Shown: positions 32,560 through 44,779, counted from the first letter of the stretch. The stretch is DNA of 64,000 nt from Notospermus geniculatus (GCA_002633025.1 NMRB01000416.1:144384-208383), one strand, 5' to 3'. The notes: generated by a model from the sequence alone, not told the origin. Program-made: numbers and translations.

Positions 32560-32680
32560 GGAGATGCTGTCCTTAACTGAGAGGTGTCCTGTTTACAGAG
32601 GTCAAAATGAATAGATATGACCAATTCGGGACTGCACTTGTCCTTTACAAAGAGGTGTCCGTTAAGGGAGGTTTCAGCAT
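32560..32680. mobile_element. pogo/mariner-like MITE fragment
   Basis: GATGCTGTCCTTAACTGAG, GAGGTCAAAATGA and GTTAAGGGAGGTTTCAG match the family at 46008-46172. Confidence 0.6.
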
Positions 32681-33347
32681 ATGTATAAAAATATGACTTG
32701 GCAAATGCTGAGAAAGCATCTAGCTTGAATCCGTGTGTCCTATTCTAAGTGAATGTGATAGGCATTCTACTGGCTGAGATATCCTGGTTTGATGACGGGC
32801 AGTATGCCGTAAAAGTTATCTGGAAGCAAGTCCTTCAAAACATTGGAAACTGGTGATCATATCTGAAAAATTCCCACCCTGATGAGCCTCTAGCCAAAAA
32901 AGTACACACTCGCAAAAGATACAGACCTGGAACAATGAGAGGCCAAAGTACCTTTTTTGTCCAACGACTCATCATGTGTGATGATACAGTCCTCAACCTG
33001 CCACACCCACACCATGTTCCACTAGATACCAACCAATCTCAACATCCTATGAACACAAACCCAGCCTTGCCGTGAGCTCCATCCAACAGAGTCAACAATA
33101 TCTATTCATAACAGCATTGTTCTACCGGTTGTACAAATATAAACAGAGAATGTGTAACAGTAAACAGCTGAGGGAAATCATTTGCAATGATACCCCCAAG
33201 GTGGACGAAGAATGCTCCGGAATACCACGCTTCTAATAACTATGCAACAAGGACACAAGTGGACAGGCATTGCATTCCATCACAACTAAGTTGACAAAGT
33301 AACAACAGCCAAAAGTTGCCGATAACAAAAACATTGATCATCCATGA

Positions 33348-33934
33348 GTAGTCACCTTAGTTTTGTCTCATCTGCAACTTGCACCTCAGGAAACCTTCAA
33401 AGTAATGCACTTCATGATCCAGATTCTCCTCAGCAACAAAACAATCATAACGTCAAGCAGCCTACACAGAAACATCCCAAGTTGCAATATGTCATTGGCA
33501 GTTCTTCAATGGTCAAGGTCACAGATCAATGTCAAGGTAAAAGGTCAAGGTCAAGATCAAAACAGTCTTAAATGTCAAGGTCAACCAGAATGCCCAAATG
33601 CCCTTTAACAAAAGAAAAGCATCTGCAATACACAAAAGACGACCTCAGATGCGCAAAATTATCACTGGTTGCAAAATGCCACTGGATGTCCTTCAAAGGT
33701 CAAGGCCAAGGCACAGAAGTCATAAATTGTCAAGGTCAAACCAAGATATCCGAATGCACTTTAACAAAAGAAATGTGTCTGACATACAAATGTGACGCAA
33801 GCAATACAAATGATAATCTCAGATGCACAGCATCATCTCTCATTGCAAAATGTCAAGGTCAAAAGCACAGAAGTCATAAAATGTCAAGGTCAAACCAAGA
33901 TGCACTTTAACAAAAGCAGGGATGCAACTCAGAT
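33348..33934. repeat. TCAAGGTCA-rich array, copy 1
   Basis: Contains repeated TCAAGGTCA/ATGTCAAGGTCAA words among AT-rich spacers. Ends at a single N (33935) and is repeated almost exactly as 33936-34535. At the right end it enters the CAGGGATGCAACTC element and stops. Confidence 0.85.
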
Positions 33935-33935
33935 N
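33935..33935. other. Single-base gap at a duplication join
   Basis: One N lying exactly between two nearly identical copies of about 590 bp. Confidence 0.95.
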
Positions 33936-34535
33936 GTAGTCACCTTAGTTTTGTCTCATCTGCAACTTGCACCTCAGGAAACCTTCAAAGTAATGCACTT
34001 CATGATCCAGATTCTCCTCAGCAACAAAACAATCATAACGTCAAGCAGCCTACACAGAAACATCCCAAGTTGCATTAATGCAATATGTCATTGGCAGTTC
34101 TTCAATGGTCAAGGTCACAGATCAATGTCAAGGTAAAAGGTCAAGGTCAAGATCAAAACAGAGAAGTCTTAAATGTCAAGGTCAACCAGAATGCCCAAAT
34201 GCCCTTTAACAAAAGAAAAGCATCTGCAATACACAAAAGACGACCTCAGATGCGCAAAATTATCACTGGTTGCAAAATGCCACTGGATGTCCTTCAAAGG
34301 TCAAGGCCAAGGCACAGAAGTCATAAATTGTCAAGGTCAAACCAAGATATCTGAATGCACTTTAACAAAAGAAATGTGTCTGACATACAAATGTGACGCA
34401 AGCAATACAAATGATAATCTCAGATGCACAGCATCATCTCTCATTGCAAAATGTCAAGGTCAAAAGCACAGAAGTCATAAAATGTCAAGGTCAAACCAAG
34501 ATGCACTTTAACAAAAGCAGGGATGCAACTCAGAT
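33936..34535. repeat. TCAAGGTCA-rich array, copy 2
   Basis: Same sequence as copy 1 with a few small insertions (for example near 34075 and 34163). It continues into a complete copy of the element at 34518-35218. Confidence 0.85.
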
Positions 34536-35218
34536 TTTTCCAAAAATACAGAACTTTTCTGATGGTACCATACTGGCGGGCGAAGCCCGCCACAGAGAGC
34601 GCCGTAGGCGCGATCTGTCTTCCGGAGAACGGGGGGTCTGGGGGCCCTCCCCCAGAAAATTTTTTTTTCAGAATCCCTGAGATGCAATTTCCTGGCACCT
34701 GAGGCATAATCACCGTTTTCGTCTGTTTCCTCAAGCCACTTCCAGTTAAATCTATTTTTAACTCCACGATCTAGGCCTACCTCCTTGATGTTTGCGTTAC
34801 GATCCAGAAAGTTCTGCATGACAGATGATAACCGATATAAATCACAATAGCGAAGAAAAATTCCCTTTTGTCCAGCACAATAGACAGGATGAGAGCCGCC
34901 ATTTGTAATGTCGAAAGTGCGCATGCGCGAAGGAAAAACCTCTGCTACGATGCGGCGGATGAATTTCTGTTTGCGTGAACAGGCTTCCAATACACTGATG
35001 TGTAACTAAGTGTAAGAGAAAGTGATGCGGTCATATGGCGACGATCCTAAGGTAGCAGAGGTTTATGATGTTCGGCACATGCATATTGTAAGAGAAATTC
35101 CGGAGTTTTGGGATAGGTGGCGGATGTTTCGCACAGTGTAGCAGACGAAATACAGAATGGTTTTTCATGCCACGAAAAATCCGGAATTCCGGATAAATCC
35201 GGAGGAGTTGCATCCCTG
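34518..35218. mobile_element. Inverted-repeat element, about 700 bp
   Basis: CAGGGATGCAACTC at the left and GAGTTGCATCCCTG at the right are perfect 14-bp inverted repeats. Left flank ACAAAAG and right flank AGAAATG rebuild the uninterrupted array word ACAAAAGAAATG with AG duplicated. The interior has a GC-rich hairpin (GCGGGCGAAGCCCGC) and a minus-strand open frame of 160 codons that I do not recognise. The ends look hAT-like but the duplication is only 2 bp. Confidence 0.6.
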
Positions 35219-35755
35219 AGAAATGTGCCCACCATACAAATGTGAGACAAGCGTGACAGGAAGTCTTTTATGTCTTATCAAGGCAGACACTTCGATGACG
35301 GTTAATGCACTCACTCATTAGTATTACTTTGGTCAGCGGCCATCCTCAAAGCCATCTATTGGAGAAACACTTCCGCGCATCTCATTTCTTGATTACTTCT
35401 AGCTTGTGTGATCCGTCGGAACAGAGAATATGAATCGAATACTGGCTGTCTTCCTCTTCCACAAACACAGGTATAGATAGTTATTGGTAGCTTTGGTATT
35501 AAGTAGCTGGAATCTGGCCGCAGCTTCCCTTGATACAGTCATGACAAGGAACATTGATGATGGCCAGAATAATGGATCGCACCAGGAGCATCAATCTTTG
35601 CTAAGTGCCATGAAAAGGGTGAAAAGAAAGCCTAAAGTTTGTGGAGTTGTTGCTGTAAGCCTTGATTGACCACTATATGCGAGTTGGCTTTCAATGGGCA
35701 AATCACCATTGTTGGTTTACTGAAGACGTACCCGGAGACCAATGACACAAACGAC
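35219..35755. other. Non-coding stretch, nothing recognised
   Basis: Residual array sequence at 35220-35260, then no supported feature. Confidence 0.35.
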
Positions 35756-36068
35756 TGCCCATAGCTTTCTGTGGTTGAGTTACCCATAGAGAGTCTACCC
35801 ATAGCATTCTGTGGTTGAGTTACCCATAGAGAGTCCACCCATAACATTCTGCGGATGAGTTACCCATAGAGAGTCTGCCCATAGCTTTCTGTGGATGGGT
35901 TACCCAAAGAGCCTTCCCACAGCATTCTGTGGTTGAGTTACCCATATAGAGTTTACCCATAGCATTCTATGGTTGAGTTACCCATAGACAGTTTACCCAT
36001 AGCATTCTGTGGTTGAGTTACCCATAGAGAGTTTACCCATAGCATTCTGTGGTTGAGTTACGGTACCG
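35756..36068. repeat. Minisatellite, about 40-bp unit
   Basis: Units of GCATTCTGTGGTTGAGTTAC followed by CCATAGAGAGTTTACCCATA, about eight copies. Confidence 0.9.
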
Positions 36069-36605
36069 ATAGAAAGCCAAGCAGCACCTAGCAAATCCTT
36101 TAGTATTGTCCACATTCGTCCATTGTTTAGGGGTCTTCTTGTCAAACAATCCACCACAGACTCAACCTTCACTAAACTTTCACATTAATCCATGGGTAAA
36201 TATCAGAAGTCGGGAATTTCATAGTAACATTGTCAAGAAAGAAGCCATCTCATTCTGTCGGTGTCAGTTCCTTGGTGTTACATGTCAATAGATTCATAAA
36301 AAGGTCTACTTGACTTCCATTGTGAGGAAACCAACATAATGCTGTTTTACATATCAGGTTGAATGTCAAAGATAAGATTTCTCAATCTCTAGTTCGCCGG
36401 GTTTTATTTTGTGTGATGTTATTGTTGCGTCCTTTGCACATCGAAAGTTTTTCTGTGATGGCAATGGAGTTGATAGGAGAGAAGCAAGCGAAAAAGAAAC
36501 TGAATTTGCACAACAGCTTCCCTGTCTCTGATTTGTTTCATTCTCGGCTGTTGCATCCTGAGGTAATCAGTGATTCTTAGCACTTGCTCGTTATGTCACT
36601 GCACC
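36069..36605. other. Non-coding stretch, nothing recognised
   Basis: No supported feature. Confidence 0.35.
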
Positions 36606-36698
36606 CTCCCATAGCAGGGCTTTGGTCTCGCTCCTCTTCATACACTCTTGTGAGTGGATGAAAAGGAGCGAGGTGAAACCCCTGCCATAGGAGGATGT
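36606..36698. mobile_element. Hairpin MITE (copy 3 of 4)
   Basis: CCCTCCCATAGCAGGGCTTT at the left and CCCCTGCCATAGGAGGATG at the right. The stem includes TCGCTCCTCTTCATAC against its near-complement. Confidence 0.8.
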
Positions 36699-36991
36699 GT
36701 CACCATGACATGGAGAGCTAGGGCTAAGAACCACTGATTACATCAGGATAAGGCTGATATATTTTCCAAGTGTTCTTGATATGCAAAACCAAGGAATTTT
36801 TAGAATCTTGGTCAAATCAGTGTTTCCAGTGATGGTGATGCAGTTCTTGTTCGTTCAAAAGTGTTGGTTTCCGTGGGGACTCAGGGTCCTCCTTCGCTTA
36901 CACATTCACTGTGGTGGACAATAAAGACACCTGTAAAAATTTCATCAAGACAGGATATGGAGATTCTGGATTGAATATATTGAGTCATCAC
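36699..36991. other. Non-coding stretch, nothing recognised
   Basis: No supported feature. Confidence 0.35.
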
Positions 36992-37186
36992 TCAATGCTG
37001 GTTTTGTGAAACTCTGACTAAAGCTGAGACCATCACCAAGATAGCATTACTAACATCCTGAGTAACGAACTGGTTACAATGCAGCCATTGTTGTGCTGCA
37101 TCTCTAAAGTGTATGCGGATGCTGGCGGTAAAGAAGATGGATGTCAGGATGATGATACGCGAAGCTGAGAGCAACAGTGAGTTCAT
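36992..37186 (-). CDS. Small open frame with hydrophobic N-terminus, doubtful
   Basis: A 64-codon ATG-to-stop frame with A at -3. The start, MNSLLLSASRIIILTSIFFT, could act as a signal peptide or anchor. The remainder has no recognised motif, and no splice donor or polyadenylation signal supports it. It is most likely chance. Confidence 0.12.
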   Translation of the reverse strand: MNSLLLSASRIIILTSIFFTASIRIHFRDAAQQWLHCNQFVTQDVSNAILVMVSALVRVSQNQH

Positions 37187-38536
37187 GTTGCAATATTTTT
37201 GAGCCAGAAATCATGCCAAGTGTATCTGGCAATGTTTAGTAGACAATATGAGGTTGTGACTTCTTATACCATCAGACTGTTTCTCAGCTCATAGAAAAGG
37301 CAATTTCCTCTCAAAGTGAATGTCTTCTCCGGCAGCTCCCGTTTCCTCCTACATTACACTTCATGTAAAATTGCCGATGTTGTCAATGCTGATAATGCAT
37401 TATTTGATGCTCTACTTTCAATCCAATAATATTGTATAGAAAATGAAAGATGGTTTTTATACATATATATAAGAAAACATCATTGGTACATTACACATTA
37501 ATAGAAAAGACCTATGAGTTGCCATGGGTACAAGTCTCATTGAAAAGTTTTTCAGGTTAGCATACGAAGTTGAAGAAAATGGCTGCCTCATAACATATCC
37601 ATCAACTTCTTAATCAAAAGTTTGAAAGACGTTTGATGTGTGTGGCTTCTTCTGTTTGTTGTTCCCTGGATGCTGGGAATCAATACAGATTACAATGTAA
37701 TCCGTTACATTGTGGCCTTCCAGCTCAGTGTTCTCCATGACGGACTGCTATAGAGGCGCGGCCATTGAATGAACCGGAGCAATCAGCTGTGCTTATTGCC
37801 AAAAGATGGCAGCAAAGTTCTAGCGGACCAATACGAAAAAAAATTCTCCTGATTGGTCCTCATTCAAGATGAATGAGTCTGCTAGGCATTGAATTGGACC
37901 GCAGTGACACCTATTGGTCAACTGACTGACAGCTCCTGTTAACACTTTTGCTGCTTCAGCTATTTTGCCGCATCGAAGATGCAGATAGAGCCCCTCCCTT
38001 GTGACCGCCAAAAAAATAAAATGTGATGTCATTGTGGCTGTCATGTGCCACAATACGATATAAATGAAAGGGTTAACGGAGGGGCCATCAGCGAGCAGTG
38101 CACATTATTATCTGGCCATCCGTGATCAATATCTGATGGACCGGAGTAACCGAATCTGACATATTGCAATGAGAAGATGTAGCAATTGGAATCAAGAAAA
38201 TGAGGAAACCACCCTATGGAGCCCGGTGCATCGGTTTTCACGGCGATGACGGCTCGGTCTAATCCTGGCTGGTGTCTTGCTCGAGGTGACTGTTGTCAGA
38301 TCTCAGTGTCGTTGACGGTGTGGCATAACTTGTGTAATAATGCCTCATGCCGTGGTGTAACTTGATAAGTTTCAGAATGATCAACTTCTGAGCTGGCAGG
38401 GCAGTTTTGGATGTCAACATTGTGAATCAGAGAGCAGAATCACATTGGAAAGCATGGGAAATGATGGGATATAGTTGGTAGTGCTAGCAATGGAAACTTC
38501 AGCACCTATCAGATTCGTGTTGTCCCCAGTCAGACC
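37187..38536. other. Non-coding stretch, no gene recognised
   Basis: A short (TA)n run near 37460; otherwise no repeat or exon-like frame. Confidence 0.35.
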
Positions 38537-38665
38537 CAGGGGCGGATCCCTGATTTTGGAAAAGAGGGGGCACCCTGTGCTAGAAGCATTTAAATCTGCA
38601 GTGAATTTCAATGATTTGGCTCCAAATTTCAGAATTTCACATTCAATTTTACAGATTTGTTGGCC
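38537..38665 (+). mobile_element. Truncated hAT-like MITE
   Basis: Starts CAGGGGCGGATCCCTG and continues with the interior words of the element at 9040-9214 (AGAGGGGGCACCCTG, CCAAATTTCAGAATTTC). It then breaks off after about 130 bp without the right end. Confidence 0.65.
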
Positions 38666-40419
38666 CAAAGGCGAGCTTGCCGTGTTTCAAAAACCCGTGT
38701 TTTTCAGACACAGGTTTCTTGAAGCCAGGCAATTCATCGGTGTGACCGCAAAAAACCTGGGGATTTTATGTAGTGTAACCACGGCTTATACATGATCAAT
38801 GTTATATAGCACATGGCCTCATCATTCAAACCTTATTTCAGGATTATTTTTTCAGGAACACCCTGTATAGCAGACACAAATACAATCATCAACACACACG
38901 ATAAGTTTGCCCTGACGATCCTGCTGCGTTTACTCATTTACTCATATTGACCTGGAGTCAAATGCTCTCGAGTTTCCGATGTCACAATTTCTAAAACGAC
39001 CAATTCAGGATCGCTTAACCGCAATCACTGATCTCTTGTTATCACTTATTGATAATAAAACATGCGCCATTAATGGTCTACCTGACGGTTAGAAACCATG
39101 CTGGGGCATAACGTGACGATATTTTCTGAGTCACACTTTTTTCTGGAATATACAACAGTTGTCGTCAAGAGGCATCCATTGATTGTGGTGTTTTGGTGCC
39201 AAAAAAATGCTTGGGCCTTCAAAAGCGTCAGAATCTGTAACGAAAATGAATGCATGAATCTTTCAAACACCTTACTCTTCATTCCACACCTGATTTTGGC
39301 GCAAGGTTTACGGCCGATATCTCCACAACGGCTGAGTCAAATCAGACATACTACATTGTACTATACATCAATCGATTTGTCCTCTTTGCCGCTACAGGCA
39401 TCATCACTGTCATTTTCCCTAAAACGTGACATAAAAAATTCTTTCACCAATCAAAGTTCATGTTTACGGCCAAAATGGCAGCCATTTTGAAATGATGTAA
39501 TGCATCACGCACGTGTAAACTGCACTGCACTTCGTGGTGAGATGAATTGGGTTTTGAGAAATGGATCCGTTATGTCGGACTTACGTGAAAAATGAAGATA
39601 GCAGAAAGATACCGACAAGAAAGACAAGTCAATTGATGTATGGTGTGTCAAAGACCCAGCCTTGTGGAGATATTGGCCGAAAACCTCATGCCAATCAGAT
39701 GTGGAATGAAGTCATTGCACCCCTCCCCCGATCCATCCCAAACAGGACTGAATATCTTTGTCAACAACAACATCAAAAACAGCTACTTTTTTATCTTCAC
39801 TCTGCATGCTGGAGTCATTCATCCCAGACAAATAACAATTCCTACCAACAGAAGCCATCGATATAACAAACAGAGACAGATATGAAAATAGCAAACAGAA
39901 GAAAAAGCCAGATGGAGAAGCTACCGGCATCAAACAATATAACACCCACTCAGACACCGCAACCATATCAGACATGAGGAGAATGGTAATAATATCACTG
40001 AGTTTCCCTCAGATGAAACCAAGATAAACCACTGTCAAATTTTCAAAATGATCGAATGTCGCTATTCAAATGTTTGGTTGATTTATTGCTGGAATGGTGA
40101 GCAGGATGATGGATATTTCCTGTTTAGACTATTATGGGATTTTTACATGGCCTCTTTACTGCGGGCGCCGTGGAAGACAGGTTTCTTAAGCGGTGACAGT
40201 CAATGGGGATCACTGTGTATCGGCAGATACGTAGAAAAGATGATACCTTGTGATGGTACGACAATCCGAACTATGAGATATCTTCTTTGATAGTCACTAG
40301 TGTAGGCCTACCCCATGATGTGACTGTCCAAGACTCCGTAGCCGGCCAACAGAAAAATAAGTGACATCAGTGGCACAAGAGGCAAGTGAAATGTACCAGA
40401 GTAGACCTACATGTCAGCT
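38666..40419. other. Non-coding stretch, no gene recognised
   Basis: Near 39450-39495 a CCAAT word and the palindrome AAAATGGCAGCCATTTT lie together, possibly a promoter-like patch. Overlapping frames at 39561-39975 show no family. Confidence 0.3.
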
Positions 40420-40735
40420 GTTGACAGGAGACAACTGAAAGTCAATGCCCAAGGTCAGAAGAGACTGTTGAAGGTCAATATGCAAGGTCAGAAGAGACAG
40501 TAGATGGTCAATGCCCAAGGTCAGAAGGGACAGTTGAAAGTCGATGCCCAAGGTCAGAAGAGACAGTTGAAGGTCAATGCCCAAGGTCAGAAGAGTTAGT
40601 TGAAGGTCAACGCCCAAAGTCACAAGATATAATAGAAGGTCAATGCCCAAGGTCAAAGCCACAGTTGAAGGTTAATGCCCAAGGTCAGAAGAGACAGTAG
40701 AAGGTCAATGCCCAAGGTCAGCACTGTTGATAGGA
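40420..40735. repeat. Minisatellite, about 34-bp unit, AAGGTCA-rich
   Basis: Units of GAAGGTCAATGCCCAAGGTC plus AGAAGAGACAGTT, about nine copies. Each unit carries two AAGGTCA words, including TGAAGGTCA, which fits the ERR-type consensus TNAAGGTCA. Confidence 0.9.
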
Positions 40736-41700
40736 GACAACAGCGGTCAATCACAAGGTCAGCGGGGTCAAGGGAACGGTGCTATTGAATGATACTTCTT
40801 GTGTCAGCTCAACCACTGGTAATTAAATGGAATTTCTTTTGGTGGAAGAAAATTGGAATCGTCTTTCAATCGTCGAGGGGGAGTTGTGATCGAAAAACGT
40901 CATAATATGTCGCTTTTTCTGTGCTGGTCTCCTGACCTGAGGGATCTAACCAGGAAAAACATCATTACAGATGAATGAAACAACATGAAGTCAGATATCA
41001 GAAGGGAAATACCTGATATGTCAGAGGTATTGATAATTGATATGTCATTCGTACAGAAAACGGATACCACAGCTCCATTATGAGAACATCAACGGTGTGG
41101 TTCAGCAGAAATCCATCGAAGGTCAAATGTACAGCAAGGAAACGTTCTGTTCGGAAACCAATAGGTTCATGTACTTACTGGCCCACCTTGTGGGTCATTT
41201 CTCTTTAGGTAAGTGGTAGAACTTTGGCTCAGAATCAGGAGGTCACAAGTTTGAAATCCGCTTACAGCACAGATGAGACACGCCAACTCAGAACTAGGCC
41301 TAGGTCATCTTCATGGGGATTTCTCGGAAACAAACAAATGTGTAGGAGCCGTTTTGAGAGCCGTTCTGACTTATCAATACGGAAGTAACATAGACCAACT
41401 GAGCCGTGCGCCCTTGCCCTTGCCTTTGTCATCAGGCATTTGTGAATGAAACAAGTCCATTGCGATGGTTCAGTTGGTAATTTTCACCACAGCCCAAGGA
41501 ACACCAACATAATGACAAGCAAATGAAGGAAAATGGCTGTAATTTCAGTAATCTTGTCTTTTTATGTGGCGTTTCTTTAACAAATGATTCTAACAGCGGA
41601 CAACTTTTTGATGTTTTTCTTGAAGATTCTTTCAAACGAGAGGTGTTCGTACAGGAAATATTGATGTTGTAATGAACGCTGACTGCGGCAGTTACACTCA
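40736..41700. other. Non-coding stretch with a possible SINE relic
   Basis: AAGTGGTAGAACTTTGGCTC and GTTTGAAATCC near 41210-41260 look like a decayed tRNA-derived head. No gene was recognised. Confidence 0.3.
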
Positions 41701-41701
41701 C

Positions 41702-41895
41702 TGAACTTGCTCAAAAACTTGGGCAGCAATCTCATCGGTTTCAAAAGCAGGTTCATTTACCTCACCAGCCTCACTGGCAGCGATGCTGATTCTATTGCCA
41801 CAGCTATGGGCTATGGATATGATTTGGTGTTGCAGTAACGTGCATAGCACTGGAACGCTGAAGACAATTTGTTCCAGACAGAACGTCAACTTCAA
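41702..41895 (-). CDS. Candidate exon, unrecognised
   Basis: A minus-strand open frame whose last residues (NEPAFETDEIAAQVFEQV) look protein-like. It runs straight into a consensus splice donor, GTGAGTGTAAC, at 41691-41701. The 5' border is unclear: an ATG at about 41905 reads in a different frame. No family was recognised. Confidence 0.25.
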
Positions 41896-42496
41896 TCACC
41901 ATGCTCATTGGATCATTAACTAAAATCGATACGGCGTATAATCAATTCACCATTGAGGTGTAACACTGCGGAGGCGGCAACCTTGTGATTTGTGGGATAC
42001 CCCTTTGTCCCTCGTCGGGAGTGATCTTTCATCGTTTGTGTCAATGATAGCTTTCCCATTCTATGCAACCAGAAGTGTCCGAGAATTTGGTTTTCTTGGG
42101 GTTTGTGAAGGGGCTTCTCCATGTGAGAGATTTCTCAAGCAATGGNCAGATACATCAACGGCAGAAAACTATTTTGGTGGATCACGATAAACAAGTGAAC
42201 GCTAATCCCATTTTCACGAGTATTTGCTCCGTCAACGTTGCCGATGGTCATAGCAAGCACGAGATACGACACCACCCACACTTTGTCATGCAAGTCCATT
42301 AACGCTCTGACGGCGGGATGATCATGACAGTCACGACATGAAATTAAAGCTGGATGTCTGTTTTTCTTGTTTATGTGACAAGAGAACAGAAGAGTTGTCA
42401 ATTAATTTGGTTTCTTTGATCATTATTTTTCTGACCCAGGACCACTTTGCATGGAATGGACCTGATGAGGTCAGTCACAGAGTACAGCAGCCCAAG
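41896..42496. other. Unassigned region with weak frames
   Basis: A minus-strand frame at 42135-42401 includes the hydrophobic VWVVSYLVLAMTIG stretch but has no recognised family and contains the single N at 42146. Confidence 0.3.
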
Positions 42497-42756
42497 TAGA
42501 GACAAATCCCAAATTGACGAAAACGAGAAAGATCTGCGCACTTCCGCCGAAATGGCAAACAGAACCTCGGTCTGGCACTGAATGATGTGACGCAGAGAAC
42601 CCCACAACCATGCGACGACAGTGAGTTCGACGACGTTGCGTCAGAGTCGACCATTGCTGAATCATGGATTGCGTCACATCAGCTGATTTCAGGTCGAGGT
42701 TCTGTTTACAATTTCGGCGGAAGTGCGCAGATCTGGGAATTGGGGATTTGTCTATA
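42497..42756. mobile_element. Palindromic MITE, about 260 bp
   Basis: TAGAGACAAATCCC at the left pairs with GGGATTTGTCTATA at the right. The inner arms AGATCTGCGCACTTCCGCC and GAACCTCG are also complementary, so the element folds along most of its length. Confidence 0.8.
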
Positions 42757-42827
42757 ATTTGTATTGAGAGCTGTGCATCACTACAGCATTATTAGCCCTA
42801 TCGGTAAAATTGGGCTCATTGAATATG

Positions 42828-43015
42828 CAGGAGGAAACTGGTGTTGAGAAAAACCAATGCTGTCAAAGAGAGAATCACCCTCTCTATCACATGAAGAGTG
42901 GATCTCGCCGGGATCGGACCTGAAACCTCAGAGGTGACAGTTGAAGGTCAGACCGGGTTGAACCCAGAAGCTCAGAGGTGACAGGCACTGATGTTTTCAC
43001 TACACCACTCTGACA
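42828..43015 (-). repeat. tRNA-derived SINE, reverse, with repeated head
   Basis: GGAGGAAACTGGTGTT at the left. Two reverse B-box-like words (GGGATCGGACC and GGGTTGAACCC) are each followed by CTCAGAGGTGACAG, so the head region is duplicated. Same family as 10505-10720. Confidence 0.6.
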
Positions 43016-43064
43016 GCCCAAAGCTTTTATATAGCACTTTCTTCTACACAACCGTCTCAAAGTA

Positions 43065-43205
43065 CCTTGCATTAGTACCCAAGTCTCTCAAGAAACCTGT
43101 CTGGGGAACTCAAGGAGCAGCTCATTCAGCACATCACTTCAGAGTCGAGTGTCGACTTCACAAGAGTGGAACTCAAAGCTTGTATCATGAATCTGATGCA
43201 CAACG
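43065..43205 (+). repeat. SINE-like repeat, family of 9.2 kb
   Basis: CTGGGGAACTCAAGGAGCAG and AGCTCATTCAGCACATCACT are shared with 9225-9340 and, reversed, with 23930-24110. Confidence 0.6.
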
Positions 43206-43291
43206 GCTGCATCACACTCCCTAGAATGACGGCCATGGTATCTCTCCCCCCCCCCACCCGCCCACACACACGGACACAACAGGATGGGTCA

Positions 43292-43476
43292 GCCTTCCGA
43301 GTCTCTGAAAGGAAACATGAGCCCTCCTGAATAAGTTATTGAAGTTCAAATTCACGTCGTCGATTGGAGTTCAATATTGGTATTNGCCTTCCGAGTCTGA
43401 AAGGAAACATGAGCCCTCCTGAATAAGTTATTGAAGTTCAAATTCACATCGTCGATTGGAGTTCAATATTGGTATT
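43292..43476. repeat. 93-bp duplication joined by a single N
   Basis: 43292-43384 and 43386-43476 are nearly identical, with N at 43385 between them. Confidence 0.9.
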
Positions 43477-43756
43477 GTTCCATTTCCTGACTTCTTCCCA
43501 ACTGGTACGAAAGTAACTTATCAGCAAGCAAATCTGAAATCCATAAGTGGCGATCAAATTAATCCAATTCCAATAGATCCTAGCGATGAAATACCTTGAA
43601 TTGCTCCGGGCCTAACAGAATGTGTGGAATAATGCATTCGTATGATATAGATTTACAACTACGACACTGGGTGATAGGCTTAGATATTTCGTTCAGTAAA
43701 TAATTGATCTGTAAGTAGAGAAAGAACTGCATTTACCTATAGCACCGATCTTGAAC

Positions 43757-43943
43757 AGCAGCTGAGATGAACTGCTTGAATGGCATTTTTATAAAAGGTT
43801 CCGAATAACTAATCCATCTTTTTGGTTACTCTTTCTAGGTTAAAATAAACCTAGAAAGAGTGTTAAAATAAACCTAGAAAGAGTGTTAAAATAAACCTAG
43901 AAAGAGTAACCAAAAAGATGGATTAGTTAGCAGCTGAGATGAA
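43757..43943. mobile_element. Palindrome flanked by 15-bp direct repeats
   Basis: About 35-bp perfect inverted arms (starting TAACTAATCCATC, 43805) enclose three copies of a 26-bp unit, TAAACCTAGAAAGAGTGTTA-type. AGCAGCTGAGATGAA occurs at 43757-43771 and again at 43929-43943. Confidence 0.6.
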
Positions 43944-43969
43944 TTCTATAGGCCTACGTCACGAGAAAG

Positions 43970-44140
43970 AGGGCCAGATCTAGCACATTCACAAGGCTGA
44001 GCATGAACTGTTGTGGGCAAAAACCTGCTGACCAAGGGTATGCCTCTACCACTAGAAAGCGAGCCCGCCAGATCTAGCACATCCACAATGGCGAGTGTGA
44101 ACCCTTCCGGGCACACATCTGTTGACCAACGATCGACAGC
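43970..44140. repeat. Two-copy direct repeat
   Basis: AGATCTAGCACATTCACAA and AGATCTAGCACATCCACAA start two diverged copies of about 85 bp that also share GTTGACCAA.G-type ends. Confidence 0.55.
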
Positions 44141-44194
44141 CAATTCAAAAAACTCTCATGGTGCAATGCCTCAAGGAACCAACAATGCTATTGC

Positions 44195-44313
44195 CAATAA
44201 AGAGGACATTCTCACACCTAGGAGCAGCTTTAGTGATCATGGGAGGACACCTCTCAATTAAGGACATCATTTTTCAATCCAAGGGTGACCTTACAAGAGA
44301 GGTTTCAGTGTAC
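44195..44313. mobile_element. pogo/mariner-like MITE fragment
   Basis: GGACACCTCTCAATTAAGGA and AGAGAGGTTTCAGTGTA, as in the family at 19081 and 46008. Confidence 0.6.
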
Positions 44314-44779
44314 AGGATTCAGTTTTCAACAGTTCGAGGATATTTCAAGTCTGCTGAAAATCGACCGACGACGTATTCCAACTCTGTGTAAAAGTATGAT
44401 TCTGATAAGCACTCCCTCAAGGGAAGTGTGATATGTCCTTTCCAATATACAGTTCTACAGGTACATGTGACCCACAACAACCTCAAAGAACTAATCTCTA
44501 CTTTCCATCATAAGCCTTGCCTGAAGCATTGAGATTTCACATTTTGATTATTATACAGCAAGGACACAGATTTCTTATAGATTTGGATTGAAATAAAAAA
44601 CAAGATTACTAGACAACAAGGCATTAGATTTCCTATGCATTCCAGGAAGAGAAAGATCCCCATTCTTTATGACTCAAAAGTGTTGATGATTGGATTGAGG
44701 AAGTTTGAATTTATCAAACATTTCACATAAGATGGGATTTCTGACACTCAATGCAATACCACGTATGCAGACAGCACAT
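44314..44779. other. Non-coding stretch, nothing recognised
   Basis: No supported feature. Confidence 0.35.

Noticed and set aside
35034-35060. TCCTAAGGTAGC, resembling a conserved large-subunit rRNA segment
   Set aside because: Only 12 bases match and neither flank continues the rRNA. Chance.
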